This document shows positions 32,849-43,693 of a stretch of 64,000 bases of DNA, piece by piece (the first letter of the stretch is position 1; each line of letters begins with the position of its first letter). Made by a program: the position numbers and the translations under genes. Source of the DNA: Zhihengliuella sp. ISTPL4 (GTDB lineage Bacteria; Actinomycetota; Actinomycetes; Actinomycetales; Microbacteriaceae); contig NZ_CP025422.1 of NCBI RefSeq assembly GCF_002848265.1, positions 248,001 to 312,000 of the forward strand, in the 5' to 3' direction. The notes under the pieces are model-generated. The model ran no database searches. It saw only the letters and a program-made list of their open reading frames with translations, and was not told the origin of the DNA.

Positions 32849-33462
32849 CCATCCCCGCGCCCACCGCACGCACCGCGAGCCGCGTGCGCAGCACGTCGGA
32901 ATCCACCGTCGAGGTCGAGCTGAACCTCGACGGCACCGGCGCGAGCCGCATCGACACCTCGGTGCCGTTCTTCGACCACATGCTCACGGCGTTCGCGAAG
33001 CACTCGCTGACCGACCTCACCGTGCGCGCCACGGGCGACACCCACATCGACGCGCACCACACGGTCGAGGACGTCTCGATCGTGCTCGGCCAGGCGATCC
33101 TCGCCGCGCTCGGGGACAAGTCCGGCATCTCCCGGTACGGCGACGCCCTCGTCCCCCTGGACGAGGCGCTCGCGCAGGCGGTCGTCGACATCTCCGGCCG
33201 TCCGTACCTCGTGCACGAGGGGGAGCCCGCCGGTTTCGAGCACCACCTCATCGGCGGGCACTTCACCGGGTCGCTCGTGCGTCACGTCTTCGAGGCCATC
33301 ACCTTCAACGCCGCCCTGACCGTACACGTGCGAGTGTTGGGCGGGCGCGATCCCCACCACATCGCCGAGGCCGAGTTCAAGGCTTTCGCGCGCGCGTTCC
33401 GTCAGGCGAAGGCCCTGGACCCGCTCGTCGACGGCATCCCGTCCACCAAGGGCGCGCTGTGA
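32845..33462 (+). CDS. hisB: Imidazoleglycerol-phosphate dehydratase
   Basis: 205-residue manganese enzyme of histidine synthesis. Metal-binding histidine motifs DAHHTVED and [15 protein letters not shown], plus FFDHML. Monofunctional as in actinobacteria. ATG overlaps the hisC stop (ATGA). Confidence 0.96.
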   Translation: MTIPAPTARTASRVRSTSESTVEVELNLDGTGASRIDTSVPFFDHMLTAFAKHSLTDLTVRATGDTHIDAHHTVEDVSIVLGQAILAALGDKSGISRYGDALVPLDEALAQAVVDISGRPYLVHEGEPAGFEHHLIGGHFTGSLVRHVFEAITFNAALTVHVRVLGGRDPHHIAEAEFKAFARAFRQAKALDPLVDGIPSTKGAL

Positions 33463-34094
33463 GCGGCTCGCCCCGGGTCGCCGTCTTCGACTACGAGTCC
33501 GGCAACGTCCACTCCGCGGTCAAGGCGCTCGTCGCCGCAGGTGCCGATGCCGTCCTCACCCGCGACCGCACCGAGGCGCTCGAGGCCGACGGCTTCGTCG
33601 TGCCCGGCGTCGGCGCCTTCCAGGCGGTGCGGGACGCGCTGCACGCCCACGGCGGCGACGAGATCATCGGCCGTCGTCTCGCGGGCGGTCGGCCGGTGCT
33701 CGGCATCTGCGTCGGCATGCAGGTGCTGTTCGAGCATGGAGTCGAGCGCGGACACGACACGGCGGGCCTCGGCGAGTGGCCGGGCGCCGTCACCGAGCTC
33801 AACGCCCCTGTCCTGCCGCACATGGGCTGGAACACGGTCGAGCCGGGGGAGGACACCGTCCTGTTCCGCGGCATCGAGCAGGAGCGCTTCTACTTCGTGC
33901 ACTCCTATGCGGCGCAGTCCTGGGAGCTGGACGTGATCCCGCCCTTCCCGCAGCCCGTGCTGACCTGGGCGACCTACGGCGACCCGTTCCTCGCGGCCGT
34001 GGAGAACGGCCCGCTCTCGGCGACGCAGTTCCACCCCGAGAAGTCCGGAGACGCCGGCATCCAGCTGCTCCGGAACTGGGTGCAGAACCTCTGA
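33459..34094 (+). CDS. hisH: Imidazole glycerol phosphate synthase, glutaminase subunit
   Basis: 211-residue class I glutamine amidotransferase that feeds ammonia to HisF. Nucleophile Cys in GICVGMQ, His-Glu pair in QFHPEKS, start [14 protein letters not shown] start overlapping the hisB stop (GTGA). HisF is not in this window. Confidence 0.95.
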   Translation: MSGSPRVAVFDYESGNVHSAVKALVAAGADAVLTRDRTEALEADGFVVPGVGAFQAVRDALHAHGGDEIIGRRLAGGRPVLGICVGMQVLFEHGVERGHDTAGLGEWPGAVTELNAPVLPHMGWNTVEPGEDTVLFRGIEQERFYFVHSYAAQSWELDVIPPFPQPVLTWATYGDPFLAAVENGPLSATQFHPEKSGDAGIQLLRNWVQNL

Positions 34095-34206
34095 GTCCGA
34101 GCGACGTCCGCGCCGGGCGTCACGCGGTTTGTCCCGCGCCGCGCGGCGGACTACCCTCGTCTCTCGTGCCCTCTCGGGCCGCAGCCCTCCCCGAACCAAG
34201 GACCCC

Positions 34207-34953
34207 ATGAACGACTTCGCGCAGTCCCCCTCGCTCACGCTCCTTCCCGCGGTCGACGTCGCCGGCGGCAAGGCCGTCCGCCTCACCCAGGGGGAGGCCG
34301 GCACCGAGACGAGCTACGGCGACCCGCTGGACGCCGCAGGGGAGTGGGTCTCGCAGGGCGCCTCCTGGATCCACCTCGTCGACCTCGACGCGGCATTCGG
34401 ACGCGGCAGCAACGCGCCGATCCTGCGCAAGGTCATCAAGCAGTTCAAGAACGTCAACGTCGAGCTCTCCGGCGGTATCCGGGACGACGCGAGCCTGGAG
34501 GCGGCGCTGGAGAGCGGTGCCGCCCGTATCAACCTCGGCACGGCCGCGCTGGAGAACCCCGAGTGGGCGGCCGACGTGATCAGCCGCTTCGGCGAGGCGA
34601 TCGCGGTCGGGCTCGACGTCCGCGGCACGACCCTCGCGGCGCGCGGCTGGACGAAGGAGGGCGGCGACCTCTGGGAGGTGCTCGACCGTCTGGAGGACGC
34701 CGGCTGCAGCCGGTACGTCGTCACCGACGTCACCAAGGACGGCACGCTGCGCGGTCCCAACCTGGAGCTCCTGCGTGAGGTCACCTCGCGCACGCCGAAG
34801 CCGGTCGTCGCGTCGGGCGGCATCTCGAATCTCGACGACATCGCCGCCCTGCGCGCGCTCGTGCCGCTCGGGGTCGAGGGTGCCATCGTCGGCAAGGCCC
34901 TCTACGCGGGTGCCTTCACGCTGGCAGAGGCCCTGGATGTCGCCGGAGACTGA
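34207..34953 (+). CDS. hisA: Phosphoribosyl isomerase HisA/PriA
   Basis: 248-residue TIM barrel. Catalytic Asp in [15 protein letters not shown] and second Asp in [14 protein letters not shown]. In many actinobacteria this enzyme (PriA) also does the TrpF reaction of tryptophan synthesis; the sequence cannot settle that here. Start ATG at 34207 after AAGGA, 112 bases after hisH, with a TACCCT box in the gap that could give a separate message. Confidence 0.93.
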   Translation: MNDFAQSPSLTLLPAVDVAGGKAVRLTQGEAGTETSYGDPLDAAGEWVSQGASWIHLVDLDAAFGRGSNAPILRKVIKQFKNVNVELSGGIRDDASLEAALESGAARINLGTAALENPEWAADVISRFGEAIAVGLDVRGTTLAARGWTKEGGDLWEVLDRLEDAGCSRYVVTDVTKDGTLRGPNLELLREVTSRTPKPVVASGGISNLDDIAALRALVPLGVEGAIVGKALYAGAFTLAEALDVAGD

Positions 34954-35734
34954 CCCGCACTCCTGCGGTCCCGAGTCGCACAACCGGGCCGATTCCGCCG
35001 GCGTGCCCTGGGAGGGACGCAGCTTCGAGTCGAACCCGCACGCCGCGGACGACGGCTCGGCGGACCCTGCTCTTCTCGCCGCCCTGCTCCGCTTCCGCGC
35101 GGGGGAGGGGAGTCAGGCCGAGGTCGTCGACGCTTTCCGCTCCGCCCGGGTGCTCATCCCGCTGATCGCCGAGAAGGGCGAGGAGGGGGTGGCCCCCAGC
35201 GGCCTCGCGGTGGACAAGACGCAGGAGCTCTCGATCGTCACCGTGGCAGCCCCCGACGGTCGCCGCGTCCAGCCGGTGTTCTCATCGGTCGAGACCATGC
35301 AGCGCTGGGACCCGTCCGCGCGCCCCATCCCGGTCGAGGCCGTCCGCGCCGCCCTGGCCGCCTCGTCGGACGACACCGACCTCATCGTGCTCGACCCCAC
35401 GTCGGACACCGAATTCGTGATCCGCCGCCCCGCCGTCTGGGCGGTGGCGCAGGGGCACGCCTGGGAGCCGAGCTTCCTCTCGCCCGAGGTGGTCACCGCG
35501 CTCCGGGAGAGCATCGCCCACGAGCTCGCCGTGATCGACGTCGCGGTCGCCCCGGGGGATCCGGATGCCCGCCTGCGCGGCCCTGAGCTCATCGTCGTGC
35601 TGGAACTCGTCGACGGCCTGGAGCGCGAGGTGCTGGACGCGGTCCTCGCGCGCCTCGCCCAGCGCTGGGCCGCGGACGACCGGATCGCCGTCCTCGCGGA
35701 CTCGCTGACGGTGAAGCTGCGCCGCAGCGCCTGA
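34937..35734 (+). CDS. SseB-family protein
   Basis: 265 residues. The region [20 protein letters not shown], then [12 protein letters not shown] and [15 protein letters not shown], is the SseB N-terminal domain, an uncharacterised cytosolic family. The ATG at 34937 lies inside the hisA end (17-base overlap). Commonly found next to hisA in Microbacteriaceae; no role in histidine synthesis is established. Confidence 0.8.
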   Translation: MSPETDPHSCGPESHNRADSAGVPWEGRSFESNPHAADDGSADPALLAALLRFRAGEGSQAEVVDAFRSARVLIPLIAEKGEEGVAPSGLAVDKTQELSIVTVAAPDGRRVQPVFSSVETMQRWDPSARPIPVEAVRAALAASSDDTDLIVLDPTSDTEFVIRRPAVWAVAQGHAWEPSFLSPEVVTALRESIAHELAVIDVAVAPGDPDARLRGPELIVVLELVDGLEREVLDAVLARLAQRWAADDRIAVLADSLTVKLRRSA

Positions 35735-35753
35735 CGCGGAGCGTCGACCCGGA

Positions 35754-36152
35754 TCAGGTGACCGGGCCGGTCCACTTCTCGCCAGGCCCCTTGCCGATCG
35801 GGTCGGGGATGGTCGAGGCCTCGCGGAAGGCGAGCTGCAGCGAGCGAAGGCCGTCGCGCAGGGACCGAGCGTGCATGTCGCTGATCTCCGGCGCGCCGGC
35901 GGTGATGAGTCCCGCCAGGGCGTTGATGAGCTTGCGCGCCTCGTCGAGATCGAGCTGCGCGGCCGCGTCGGGATCGTCGGCCAGGCCGAGCTTCACGGCC
36001 GCGGCGCTCATGAGGTGCACGGCCGCAGTGGTGATGACCTCGACGGCAGGGACGTCGGCGATGTCACGGACAGCCGAGGAGGCTGCCTCTTCCTGCCGAG
36101 CCCATCGCTCCTCGCGCTCGCGGGCTGCCTCGTCCGATGCCTGGTTCGTCAC
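35754..36152 (-). CDS. DUF1844 protein
   Basis: 132 residues from a GTG preceded by AAGGCGAA. IADVPAVEVITTAAVHLMSAAAVKLGL is the DUF1844 signature; N-terminal half is charged and helical. Function unknown, but the gene sits divergent from infC in many actinobacteria. The upstream open frame to 36284 covers the infC leader and is not used. Confidence 0.85.
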   Translation of the reverse strand: MTNQASDEAAREREERWARQEEAASSAVRDIADVPAVEVITTAAVHLMSAAAVKLGLADDPDAAAQLDLDEARKLINALAGLITAGAPEISDMHARSLRDGLRSLQLAFREASTIPDPIGKGPGEKWTGPVT

Positions 36153-36182
36153 TTCGCCTTGCTTTCTGTTAGACTTTGGCGG

Positions 36183-36409
36183 GCTCCGGAGCGTCATGCT
36201 CCGGAACGAAAGAGGATTCACTTCCCACCCGCGCTTGCCGTTCCAGGCTACCGGGTCTTGCGCTCCGCCGGCTCCGCTCGTCACGAGGGGACCGGTAGAC
36301 AGGGTGCGAAGCCGGCGTCTGAGAGCCGGTGGGTGGGGGACGAGTCCGATTTCGCCCGGGATGCAGACAGCATCGCGGTGGCCGAATCACATCGTCTAAG
36401 GAGCTCCGC
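36183..36409 (+). ncRNA. infC operon leader
   Basis: A TAGACT box at 36171-36176 places the transcript start near 36183, giving a ~225-base leader. It holds an 8-bp hairpin (TCCGGAGC-GTCAT-GCTCCGGA) at its very start and a CCGGC...GCCGG stem further on. The length fits autogenous control by IF-3 or L20 as in other bacteria; no known class was matched. Confidence 0.45.
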
Positions 36410-37024
<615 letters not shown>

Positions 37025-37096
37025 GTCCGCCCCGAGAACTCCCGCACCGCGGGTTGACACCGTCGCCTGAGAAGGCGCCATACGAAGGAAGAGAAG

Positions 37097-37291
37097 ATGC
37101 CGAAGCAGAAGACCCACTCGGGTGCTAAGAAGCGCTTCAAGATCACCGGCAGCGGCAAGCTGAAGAAGCAGCAGGCCGGGATGCGCCACAACCTCGAGCA
37201 CAAGTCGAGCCGTCGCACCCGCCGTCTGAACCAGGACCAGGTGCTCGCGAAGGCGGACTTCAAGGTCGCGAAGAAGCTTCTCGGTCGCTGA
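37097..37291 (+). CDS. rpmI: 50S ribosomal protein L35
   Basis: 64 residues, very basic, start [20 protein letters not shown]. Ribosome binding site GAAGGAAGAG. Second gene of infC-rpmI-rplT. Confidence 0.98.
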   Translation: MPKQKTHSGAKKRFKITGSGKLKKQQAGMRHNLEHKSSRRTRRLNQDQVLAKADFKVAKKLLGR

Positions 37292-37322
37292 CGCGCCGAA
37301 CGCACGATAGGAACACAGGAAA

Positions 37323-37709
37323 ATGGCAAGAGTCAAGCGGGCGGTCAACGCCCACAAGAAGCGTCGGGTCATCCTCGAGCGCGCCTCCGGCTACCGCGGT
37401 CAGCGTTCGCGCCTCTACCGGAAGGCCAAGGAGCAGGTCATCCACTCCCTGGTCTACTCGTACCGGGACCGTCGCAAGCGCAAGGGCGACTTCCGTCGTC
37501 TCTGGATCCAGCGCATCAACGCTGCGGCCCGCCAGAACGGCATGACGTACAACCGCTTCATCCAGGGTCTGGGCCTCGCGGGTGTGACGGTCGACCGTCG
37601 CATGCTCGCCGACCTCGCGGTGAACGACGCCGCGACGTTCACGACGCTGGTCGAGACGGCGAAGAAGGCTCTGCCCTCCGACGTCAACGCGCCGAAGTCG
37701 GCCGCGTAA
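37323..37709 (+). CDS. rplT: 50S ribosomal protein L20
   Basis: 128 residues, start [39 protein letters not shown] is the conserved core. It binds 23S rRNA early in assembly and is a known translational repressor of the operon in other phyla. A terminator follows at 37724. Confidence 0.98.
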   Translation: MARVKRAVNAHKKRRVILERASGYRGQRSRLYRKAKEQVIHSLVYSYRDRRKRKGDFRRLWIQRINAAARQNGMTYNRFIQGLGLAGVTVDRRMLADLAVNDAATFTTLVETAKKALPSDVNAPKSAA

Positions 37710-37723
37710 GCATCTCGCTTCCG

Positions 37724-37755
37724 AACGGGCGCCTTCCTCCGGGAAGGCGCCCGTT
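37724..37755 (+). terminator. Terminator of infC-rpmI-rplT
   Basis: AACGGGCGCCTTCC and its complement with a short loop, followed by CCGCG; strong stem 15 bases after the rplT stop. Confidence 0.85.
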
Positions 37756-37794
37756 CCGCGTATCAGGGCACCGGGCTGACCCTAGACTGAGATC

Positions 37795-38607
37795 GTGCTG
37801 GAGAACCCCCGTTCCCCCCGAGTCCGTGCCGTCGCCAAGCTGACCAAGCGCAGCGCGCGCACCGAGACCGGGCTGTTCCTGCTGGAAGGTCCGCAGTCCG
37901 TCCGCGAGGCGCTGACGTACCGTCCGGAGGCGATCGTCGAGCTCTTCGCGACCCCGCACGGTTGGGAGAAGCACCCGGACATCCGCGCCAAGGCCGCCGA
38001 AGCGGACGTCGAGGTGGAGTACGTGAGCGAGTACGTGCTCAACGCCATGGCCGACACGGTCACGCCGCAGGGGCTGGTCGCCGTCGTCCGGCAGACCCCC
38101 ACCTCGGTGCGCGAGATCTTCGACGCGGCGCCGCGGCTCGTTGCGATCTGCGAGGAAGTCCGCGACCCCGGCAACCTCGGCACCATCATCCGTGCCGCTG
38201 ATGCGGCGGGCGCCGACGCCGTCGTGCTCACGGGCCGCACCGTCGATCCCTACAACCCGAAGGTGGTGCGGGCGACGACCGGCTCGCTCTTCCACCTCCC
38301 GGTCTCGGTGGGCGGCGAGCTCGACGAGGTCGTCCGTCGCGCCCATGACGCGGGCCTGCAGATCCTCGCCGCGGACGTGAAGGGGGACGACCTCCTCACG
38401 GCGCGCGCCGACGGTGTCCTCGGGAAGCCGACGGCCTGGCTGTTCGGCAACGAGGCGCGCGGACTCGAGGACGAGGCGCTGACCAGGGCCGACCGTGTGC
38501 TCCGCCTGCCGATCTTCGGGCGTGCGGAGTCGCTGAACCTGGCCACGGCGGCGAGCGTGTGCCTGTACGAGAGCGCGTTCGCCCAACGCGCGGCCTCCAC
38601 CGGCTGA
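37795..38607 (+). CDS. TrmH/SpoU family RNA 2'-O-methyltransferase
   Basis: 270 residues: N-terminal substrate-binding domain (KRSARTETGLFLLEGPQSV) and a knotted SPOUT domain with EEVRDPGNLGTIIRAADAAG, LFGNEARGL and LPIFGRAESLNLATAASV. Modifies a ribose in rRNA or tRNA; target unknown. GTG start six bases after TAGACT (37783-37788), a leaderless arrangement. It often sits between rplT and pheS in actinobacteria, as here with inserts. Confidence 0.92.
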   Translation: MLENPRSPRVRAVAKLTKRSARTETGLFLLEGPQSVREALTYRPEAIVELFATPHGWEKHPDIRAKAAEADVEVEYVSEYVLNAMADTVTPQGLVAVVRQTPTSVREIFDAAPRLVAICEEVRDPGNLGTIIRAADAAGADAVVLTGRTVDPYNPKVVRATTGSLFHLPVSVGGELDEVVRRAHDAGLQILAADVKGDDLLTARADGVLGKPTAWLFGNEARGLEDEALTRADRVLRLPIFGRAESLNLATAASVCLYESAFAQRAASTG

Positions 38608-38630
38608 CCGGGCGCGGAACGGGACGCGCG

Positions 38631-39302
38631 ATGCGGATACTGATCGTCGAGGACGACGAGCGGGTGGCGGGGGCTCTGCAGGCCTTCCTCACGCGCTCCG
38701 GATATGCCACGGTGCACGCCGCCGACGGGGCGACCGCACTGGAGCACCTCGATGCCGACACCGAGGTGGTGCTGCTCGATCTCGGGCTGCCGGACGTCGA
38801 CGGCATCGACCTCTGCCGGCGCATCCGCGGGCGGTCCGACGTCCCGATCGTGATCGTGACCGCGCGCAACCAGGTCGCCGAGCGCATCAAGGGCCTGCGC
38901 GCCGGGGCCGACGACTTCGTCGTGAAGCCCTACGACGTGCACGAGCTCCTGGCGCGGATCGAGGCCGTCACCCGGCGGTCACGGCCCCTGCGCACCGAGC
39001 CGGACACCCGGGTGCTGCTGCACGACGGCGCGGTGCAGATCGACCTCGTGGCGCGGGAGGTGCGGGTCGGTGGGGTGCCGCTGGCGCTCACCCGCAAGGA
39101 GTTCGACATCGTGGGCGTGCTCGCGCGGTATCCGGGAGTCGCGGTGCCGAAGGACCGGCTGATCCGCGAGGTCTGGAATACCGACTGGCGCGGCTTCGGG
39201 CACTCGCTCGAGGTGCACGTGGCCGCCATCCGCAAGAAGAGCGGGGACCGCGCATTCATCGAGACCGTGCGTGGCGTCGGCTATCGGCTCGCGGGGTCCT
39301 GA
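38631..39302 (+). CDS. OmpR/PhoB-type response regulator
   Basis: 223 residues. Receiver domain with acidic pocket EDD, phospho-acceptor Asp in VLLDLGLPDVDG, Thr in IVTARN and Lys in VVKPYD; winged-helix output domain with LTRKEFDIVGVLARYPG and SLEVHVAAIRKK. ATG at 38631 is the family start. First of a three-gene operon with a histidine kinase and a TAXI-type lipoprotein. Confidence 0.93.
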   Translation: MRILIVEDDERVAGALQAFLTRSGYATVHAADGATALEHLDADTEVVLLDLGLPDVDGIDLCRRIRGRSDVPIVIVTARNQVAERIKGLRAGADDFVVKPYDVHELLARIEAVTRRSRPLRTEPDTRVLLHDGAVQIDLVAREVRVGGVPLALTRKEFDIVGVLARYPGVAVPKDRLIREVWNTDWRGFGHSLEVHVAAIRKKSGDRAFIETVRGVGYRLAGS

Positions 39303-39305
39303 CAC

Positions 39306-40679
39306 GTGCGCCGCCGCTTGATCGTCGTCTTCCTCGTGCCGCTGATCGTCGTGCTCGTCGCGCTCGGCGGCGTGACCGGGTGGAGCGCGGCGCGCAGCGT
39401 GCAGCAGTCTTTCTACGCCGAGCAGCTCGGCGATCTCGGCTACTTCGCGACCAGTGCGCGGCAGGCGCTCCGCTCGGGGAGTCCGGCGGTGATGGATGCC
39501 GAGGTCCGCCGCTTCCAGGAGGTGTACGGGATCGAGGTGACCGTCTTCGATCTCACGGGCAGCCCGTGGGCTGCGGGCGACCACGGCGACACGGTCCTGT
39601 CGGAGGAGGACGCACAGCGGGTCCGGCTCGCCCTTTCCGGGCGGCGCGCCGAGCAGCCGCCGTCCTCGGCGTGGATCGTGTCCGAGGCGGCGCTCGTCGA
39701 GCCGGTCTTCGACGACGGCGACGTGATCGGCGCCGTGCTCGTGAGCGGCGGCACAGCGACACCGCAGACCGTCATCCTGCGGCAGACTCTCGCCCTCGGC
39801 CTCATCGTCGTGCTGCTCTGCGCGCTCGGCATCCTCCTGGTCGCGGGCCTCGCACGCTGGGTGCTCTCTCCGGTGCGCCGCCTCGACGAGGCGATGGCGG
39901 CGATCGAGCGGGGCGAGATGGACGCCCGAGTGGCGGAAGGCACCGGCCCGCCCGAGCTGCGACGGATGACGAGGGTGTTCAACGGCATGGCCGACGAGAT
40001 CGAGCGCGTCATGACCCGACAGCAGGAGTTCGCGCTGAACGCCTCGCACGAGCTGCGGAACCCCCTCAACGCGCTGCTGCTGCGCGTCGAGCACCTCGCG
40101 ACGGGCCTGGGCCGCGAGTGGGACCACGACGTGGAGGAGACGAGGGAGGAGGGCCGGCGGATGACGCGCATCCTGGAGACCCTCCTCGGGCTCGCCCGCG
40201 GCGGCCGCACCGACTCCACGATTTCGGCGGTCGATCTCGCCGCCGTCGCCGCGCGGCGGGTGGACGCCTGGCAGGAGGTGGCGGCGCAGCGGGCGATCGT
40301 GGTGCAGCGGACGGGGGAGTCGTCGGTCATGACGATCACCGACCGCACCATCGTGGAGAGTGCCCTCGACGCCGCGATCGACAACGCGGTGAAGTACTCG
40401 CCGGAGGGATCCGCCATCGAGGTCGGTGCGTGGCGCGCGGGCGACGAATGCCATCTCACCGTGCGCGACCACGGCCCCGGGCTCTCCCCGGAGGATGCGT
40501 CGTCGGCGGCGGACCGCTTCTGGCGGAGCGCGGACAGCGGCGATATGCCGGGGACCGGGCTCGGACTCGCCATCGCGACCGACCTCCTCGCGACGGTCGG
40601 AGGCGAGCTGCGCGTGAGCGGCGCCGAGGGCGGCGGGCTCCTCGTGGTGCTCGTCCTCCCCGTGGAGGCGACGGCATGA
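39306..40679 (+). CDS. Sensor histidine kinase
   Basis: 457 residues. Two membrane helices (~5-28 and ~160-185) bracket an extracytoplasmic domain of ~130 residues; HAMP region, HisKA with phospho-His in NASHELRNPLNALLLR, N-box AIDNAVKYSPEG, G-boxes VRDHGPGLS and GTGLGLAIATDLL. GTG start. The extracytoplasmic domain may interact with the binding lipoprotein encoded next (overlap ATGA). Confidence 0.93.
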   Translation: MRRRLIVVFLVPLIVVLVALGGVTGWSAARSVQQSFYAEQLGDLGYFATSARQALRSGSPAVMDAEVRRFQEVYGIEVTVFDLTGSPWAAGDHGDTVLSEEDAQRVRLALSGRRAEQPPSSAWIVSEAALVEPVFDDGDVIGAVLVSGGTATPQTVILRQTLALGLIVVLLCALGILLVAGLARWVLSPVRRLDEAMAAIERGEMDARVAEGTGPPELRRMTRVFNGMADEIERVMTRQQEFALNASHELRNPLNALLLRVEHLATGLGREWDHDVEETREEGRRMTRILETLLGLARGGRTDSTISAVDLAAVAARRVDAWQEVAAQRAIVVQRTGESSVMTITDRTIVESALDAAIDNAVKYSPEGSAIEVGAWRAGDECHLTVRDHGPGLSPEDASSAADRFWRSADSGDMPGTGLGLAIATDLLATVGGELRVSGAEGGGLLVVLVLPVEATA

Positions 40680-41638
40680 GCGGGTGGGGGCGGCGTCTCG
40701 TCGCCGGCATGCTCGCGCTCGTCACGGCGGTCGGGCTGAGCGCCTGCAGCCCGCGCTCCGACGGCTGGACGCAGACGGCCGCCGTGATCGCCGCTGGCAG
40801 CCCCACCGGTGTCTACCACGACTACGGCAGCCGCCTCGCGGCCGAGCTGTCGCGCGAGCTGGACGTCGAGCTCACGGCGGAGGTGACGGCGGGGTCGGTC
40901 GACAACCTGCTGCGCGTGAGCGCGGGGGAGGCGCTCCTCGGCTTCGCGCAGGGCGATGCGGCCGCCGATGCCGTGGCCGGGACGGGAGCCTTCACCGAAC
41001 CGCTGGACGTGCAGGCGGTCGCCCGCCTGTACGACGAGTACCTGCAGATCGTCGTGCGGGACGACTCGGCCCTCGACGACCTCGCGGACCTCGCCGGACA
41101 GACGATCTCCCTCGGAGCCGAGAACTCGGGCGTGAACGTGATCGCCACCCGGGTGCTCCACGCAGCCGGTGTCGCCACCGACGCGATCGACGATCCGCAG
41201 CTCGACCTCGGCGGTTCGATCGCCGCCATGGAGCGTGGGGAGATCGACGGCTTCTTCTGGGTGGGCGGCTTGCCGACACCGGGCATCGCGAGTCTCGCGG
41301 AGACCGTCGACGTCCGCCTCCTCCCGGTCGAGCAGGGCTGGGTCAACGCGGTGAACGAGCGGTACTCCCATGCCTATCGGCCCGCGGACGTGCCCGCGGG
41401 GACCTACGGGCTCGACACCTCCGTGACGACGATGGCGGTGCCGAACTACCTCGTCACCGCCGGCAGCACGCCGCCCGGCGTGGCGCACGACCTCGTCGCC
41501 GGGCTGTTCGCGGCGCGCACCACGCTGGCCGCCGACGTCCCGGCGGCGGCACTGCTGGACCGACGATCTGCGATCTTCACCGGGCCGGTGCCCCTGCACC
41601 CCGGCGCGGAGCAGTACTACCGCGATCTGCGCCGGTGA
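40676..41638 (+). CDS. TAXI-family substrate-binding lipoprotein
   Basis: 320 residues. Lipoprotein signal with lipobox LSAC (Cys ~22). The body begins AAVIAAGSPTGVYHDYGSRL and contains AGSVDNLLRVSAGEALLGFAQGD, SLGAENSGVNVIATRVL and DGFFWVGGLPT, the pattern of TAXI solute-binding proteins of TRAP transporters (glutamate-like or dicarboxylate ligands). No TRAP permease gene is near; instead it is coupled to the kinase gene, suggesting a sensing rather than transport role. Confidence 0.88.
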   Translation: MSGWGRRLVAGMLALVTAVGLSACSPRSDGWTQTAAVIAAGSPTGVYHDYGSRLAAELSRELDVELTAEVTAGSVDNLLRVSAGEALLGFAQGDAAADAVAGTGAFTEPLDVQAVARLYDEYLQIVVRDDSALDDLADLAGQTISLGAENSGVNVIATRVLHAAGVATDAIDDPQLDLGGSIAAMERGEIDGFFWVGGLPTPGIASLAETVDVRLLPVEQGWVNAVNERYSHAYRPADVPAGTYGLDTSVTTMAVPNYLVTAGSTPPGVAHDLVAGLFAARTTLAADVPAAALLDRRSAIFTGPVPLHPGAEQYYRDLRR

Positions 41639-41724
41639 CCGGCGCCCCCTCAAGAAATCCTCAAGATCCCTGACAGCCGTACGCCGGCTCTGCCAGGGTG
41701 AGGTCGATCGCACACGATCGGACA

Positions 41725-41760
41725 CCTGCTGCCTGCTGTCGCTGGGAGCGTGGCAGCAGG
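41725..41760. terminator. Hairpin after the two-component operon
   Basis: CCTGCTGCC and GGCAGCAGG around an 18-base loop in the 259-base gap before gluA. Probable terminator for the lipoprotein gene or a leader hairpin of the ABC operon. Confidence 0.45.
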
Positions 41761-41897
41761 GCGATCCCGCGGCCCGAGGGGGCGGGCCGTGGGGTGCCCC
41801 TGCGAGGATGCATTGGCGCCGCGATCAGGTGATTACGAACGTGTAAACCTCACCGTGGTGCCTGGAACCGCGCGCATCGCGTGGCTAGTTTGGAGAA

Positions 41898-42647
41898 ATG
41901 ATGACCTCTGAAACCCCGCTCGTCGTCGTCGAGAACGTCCAGAAGCACTACGGCGAGTTCCAGGCGCTCAGCGACATCGACCTCACCGTCAACGCGGGGG
42001 AGGTCGTCGTCGTGATCGGCCCCTCCGGCTCGGGCAAGTCGACGCTCTGCCGCACGATCAACCGCCTGGAGACCATCACCAGCGGCTCGATCCGCATCGA
42101 CGGCAAGGAGCTGCCCGCGGAAGGCAAGGCTCTCGCGCACCTGCGGGCCGACGTCGGCATGGTCTTCCAGTCCTTCAACCTCTTCGCGCACCTCACGATC
42201 CTCGAGAACGTGACGCTCGGCCCGATCAAGGTCCGCGGACTCAAGAAGTCCGACGCCGAGGCGGAGGCCATGATGCTCCTCAAGCGCGTCGGCGTCGCGC
42301 AGCAGGCGAACAAGCTCCCCGCGCAGCTCTCCGGCGGCCAGCAGCAGCGCGTCGCGATCGCACGGGCCCTCGCCATGCAGCCGAAGGTCATGCTCTTCGA
42401 CGAGCCGACCAGCGCGCTCGACCCGGAGATGATCAACGAGGTCCTCGACGTCATGGTCGAGCTCGCCCAGGAGGGCATGACGATGATCGTCGTCACCCAC
42501 GAGATGGGCTTCGCCCGCAAGGCGGCCGATCGCGTCGTCTTCATGGCGGACGGCCGGATCGTCGAGGAGGCCAAGCCCGAGGAGTTCTTCACGAACCCGA
42601 AGAGCGACCGCGCCAAGGACTTCCTCTCGAAGCTCCTCACGCACTGA
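41898..42647 (+). CDS. gluA: Glutamate-type ABC transporter ATPase
   Basis: 249 residues. Walker [11 protein letters not shown]-loop FQSFNLF, signature LSGGQQQR, Walker [13 protein letters not shown], His-loop THEMGFA: a polar-amino-acid importer ATPase. A TAGTTT box (41886-41891) six bases upstream suggests a near-leaderless start. First of four genes matching gluABCD of Corynebacterium. Confidence 0.9.
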   Translation: MMTSETPLVVVENVQKHYGEFQALSDIDLTVNAGEVVVVIGPSGSGKSTLCRTINRLETITSGSIRIDGKELPAEGKALAHLRADVGMVFQSFNLFAHLTILENVTLGPIKVRGLKKSDAEAEAMMLLKRVGVAQQANKLPAQLSGGQQQRVAIARALAMQPKVMLFDEPTSALDPEMINEVLDVMVELAQEGMTMIVVTHEMGFARKAADRVVFMADGRIVEEAKPEEFFTNPKSDRAKDFLSKLLTH

Positions 42648-42693
42648 CTTCCCAGACCCAGCACCCACAGCACAGCACACGAAGGAGACGCAC

Positions 42694-43608
42694 ATGCGAC
42701 GCACACGGACACTGGCCGGATTCGGGATCGCCACGGTGGCGCTGCTCGCGCTCACGGCCTGCAACAGCGGCACGCCGTCGAGCACCGGCACCTCGGGCAG
42801 CGACGAGGGCGACGCCTCGAGCAGCACGCCCTGGACCGTCGAGGAGGACGTCACGATCGAGGGGAGCCCCACGTTCGACCGCATCTCCTCGTCGGGCACC
42901 GTCAAGGTGGGCGTCAAGGAGGACCAGCCCGGTCTCGGCTACCTCGACCCCGTGACGAACGAGCGCACCGGCTTCGACGTCGACATCGCCCGCTGGATGG
43001 CGGCATCCCTCGGTGTCGACCCCGAGAAGATCGAGTTCCAGGCCATCGCCTCGGCGAACCGCGAGCAGGCCATCGTCAACGGTGACATCGACTACTACGT
43101 CGGCACCTACTCCATCACGGACAAGCGCAAGGAGCAGATCGCCTTCGCCGGTCCCTACTTCGTCACCGGCCAGGGGCTCCTCGTCGCCGCCGACAGCGAC
43201 ATCGCGAGCGTCGACGACCTGGACTCCTCGACGACGGTCTGCTCGGCGACGGGTTCGACGCCGATCCAGAACATCAAGGAGAACTACCCCGAGGTGAAGA
43301 CGAAGGAGTACGACACGTACTCCAAGTGCGTCGAGGACCTCAAGAACGGTCAGGTCGACGCGGTCACGACCGACGAGGCCATCCTCATCGGCTACGCGGC
43401 GCAGGACCCCGACAACCTCAAGGTCGTCGGCGAGCCGTTCAGCGAGGAGCGCTACGGCATCGGTGTGGCGAAGGGCGACGACGCGCTCGTCGAGTACTTC
43501 AACACGCAGCTCACCGACGGTGGCGACATCTGGCAGCAGATCTTCGACAACAACCTCGGCGCCTCCGGTGTGAAGGCCGAGCAGCCCGAGGTCGACCCGG
43601 TCGGTTGA
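42694..43608 (+). CDS. gluB: Glutamate-binding lipoprotein
   Basis: 304 residues. Lipobox LTAC, then a Ser/Thr/Gly linker, then a type II binding fold: GTVKVGVKEDQPGLGYLDP, GFDVDIARWMA, IDYYVGTYSITDKRKEQI and TDEAILIGYA, typical of glutamate/aspartate binders. Ribosome binding site GAAGGAG. Confidence 0.9.
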   Translation: MRRTRTLAGFGIATVALLALTACNSGTPSSTGTSGSDEGDASSSTPWTVEEDVTIEGSPTFDRISSSGTVKVGVKEDQPGLGYLDPVTNERTGFDVDIARWMAASLGVDPEKIEFQAIASANREQAIVNGDIDYYVGTYSITDKRKEQIAFAGPYFVTGQGLLVAADSDIASVDDLDSSTTVCSATGSTPIQNIKENYPEVKTKEYDTYSKCVEDLKNGQVDAVTTDEAILIGYAAQDPDNLKVVGEPFSEERYGIGVAKGDDALVEYFNTQLTDGGDIWQQIFDNNLGASGVKAEQPEVDPVG

Positions 43609-43693
43609 TCTCTCCGGGGGCGGTCGGTCCGGCCGGCCGCCCCCGTCCTCCTCGGCGTCGATCTGACGCGGAAACGAACCGAAAGGCACAGCA

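Noticed and set aside
39440..41725. 761-codon open frame on the minus strand
   Set aside because: Antisense to the histidine kinase and TAXI lipoprotein genes; no domain, composition of a GC shadow.
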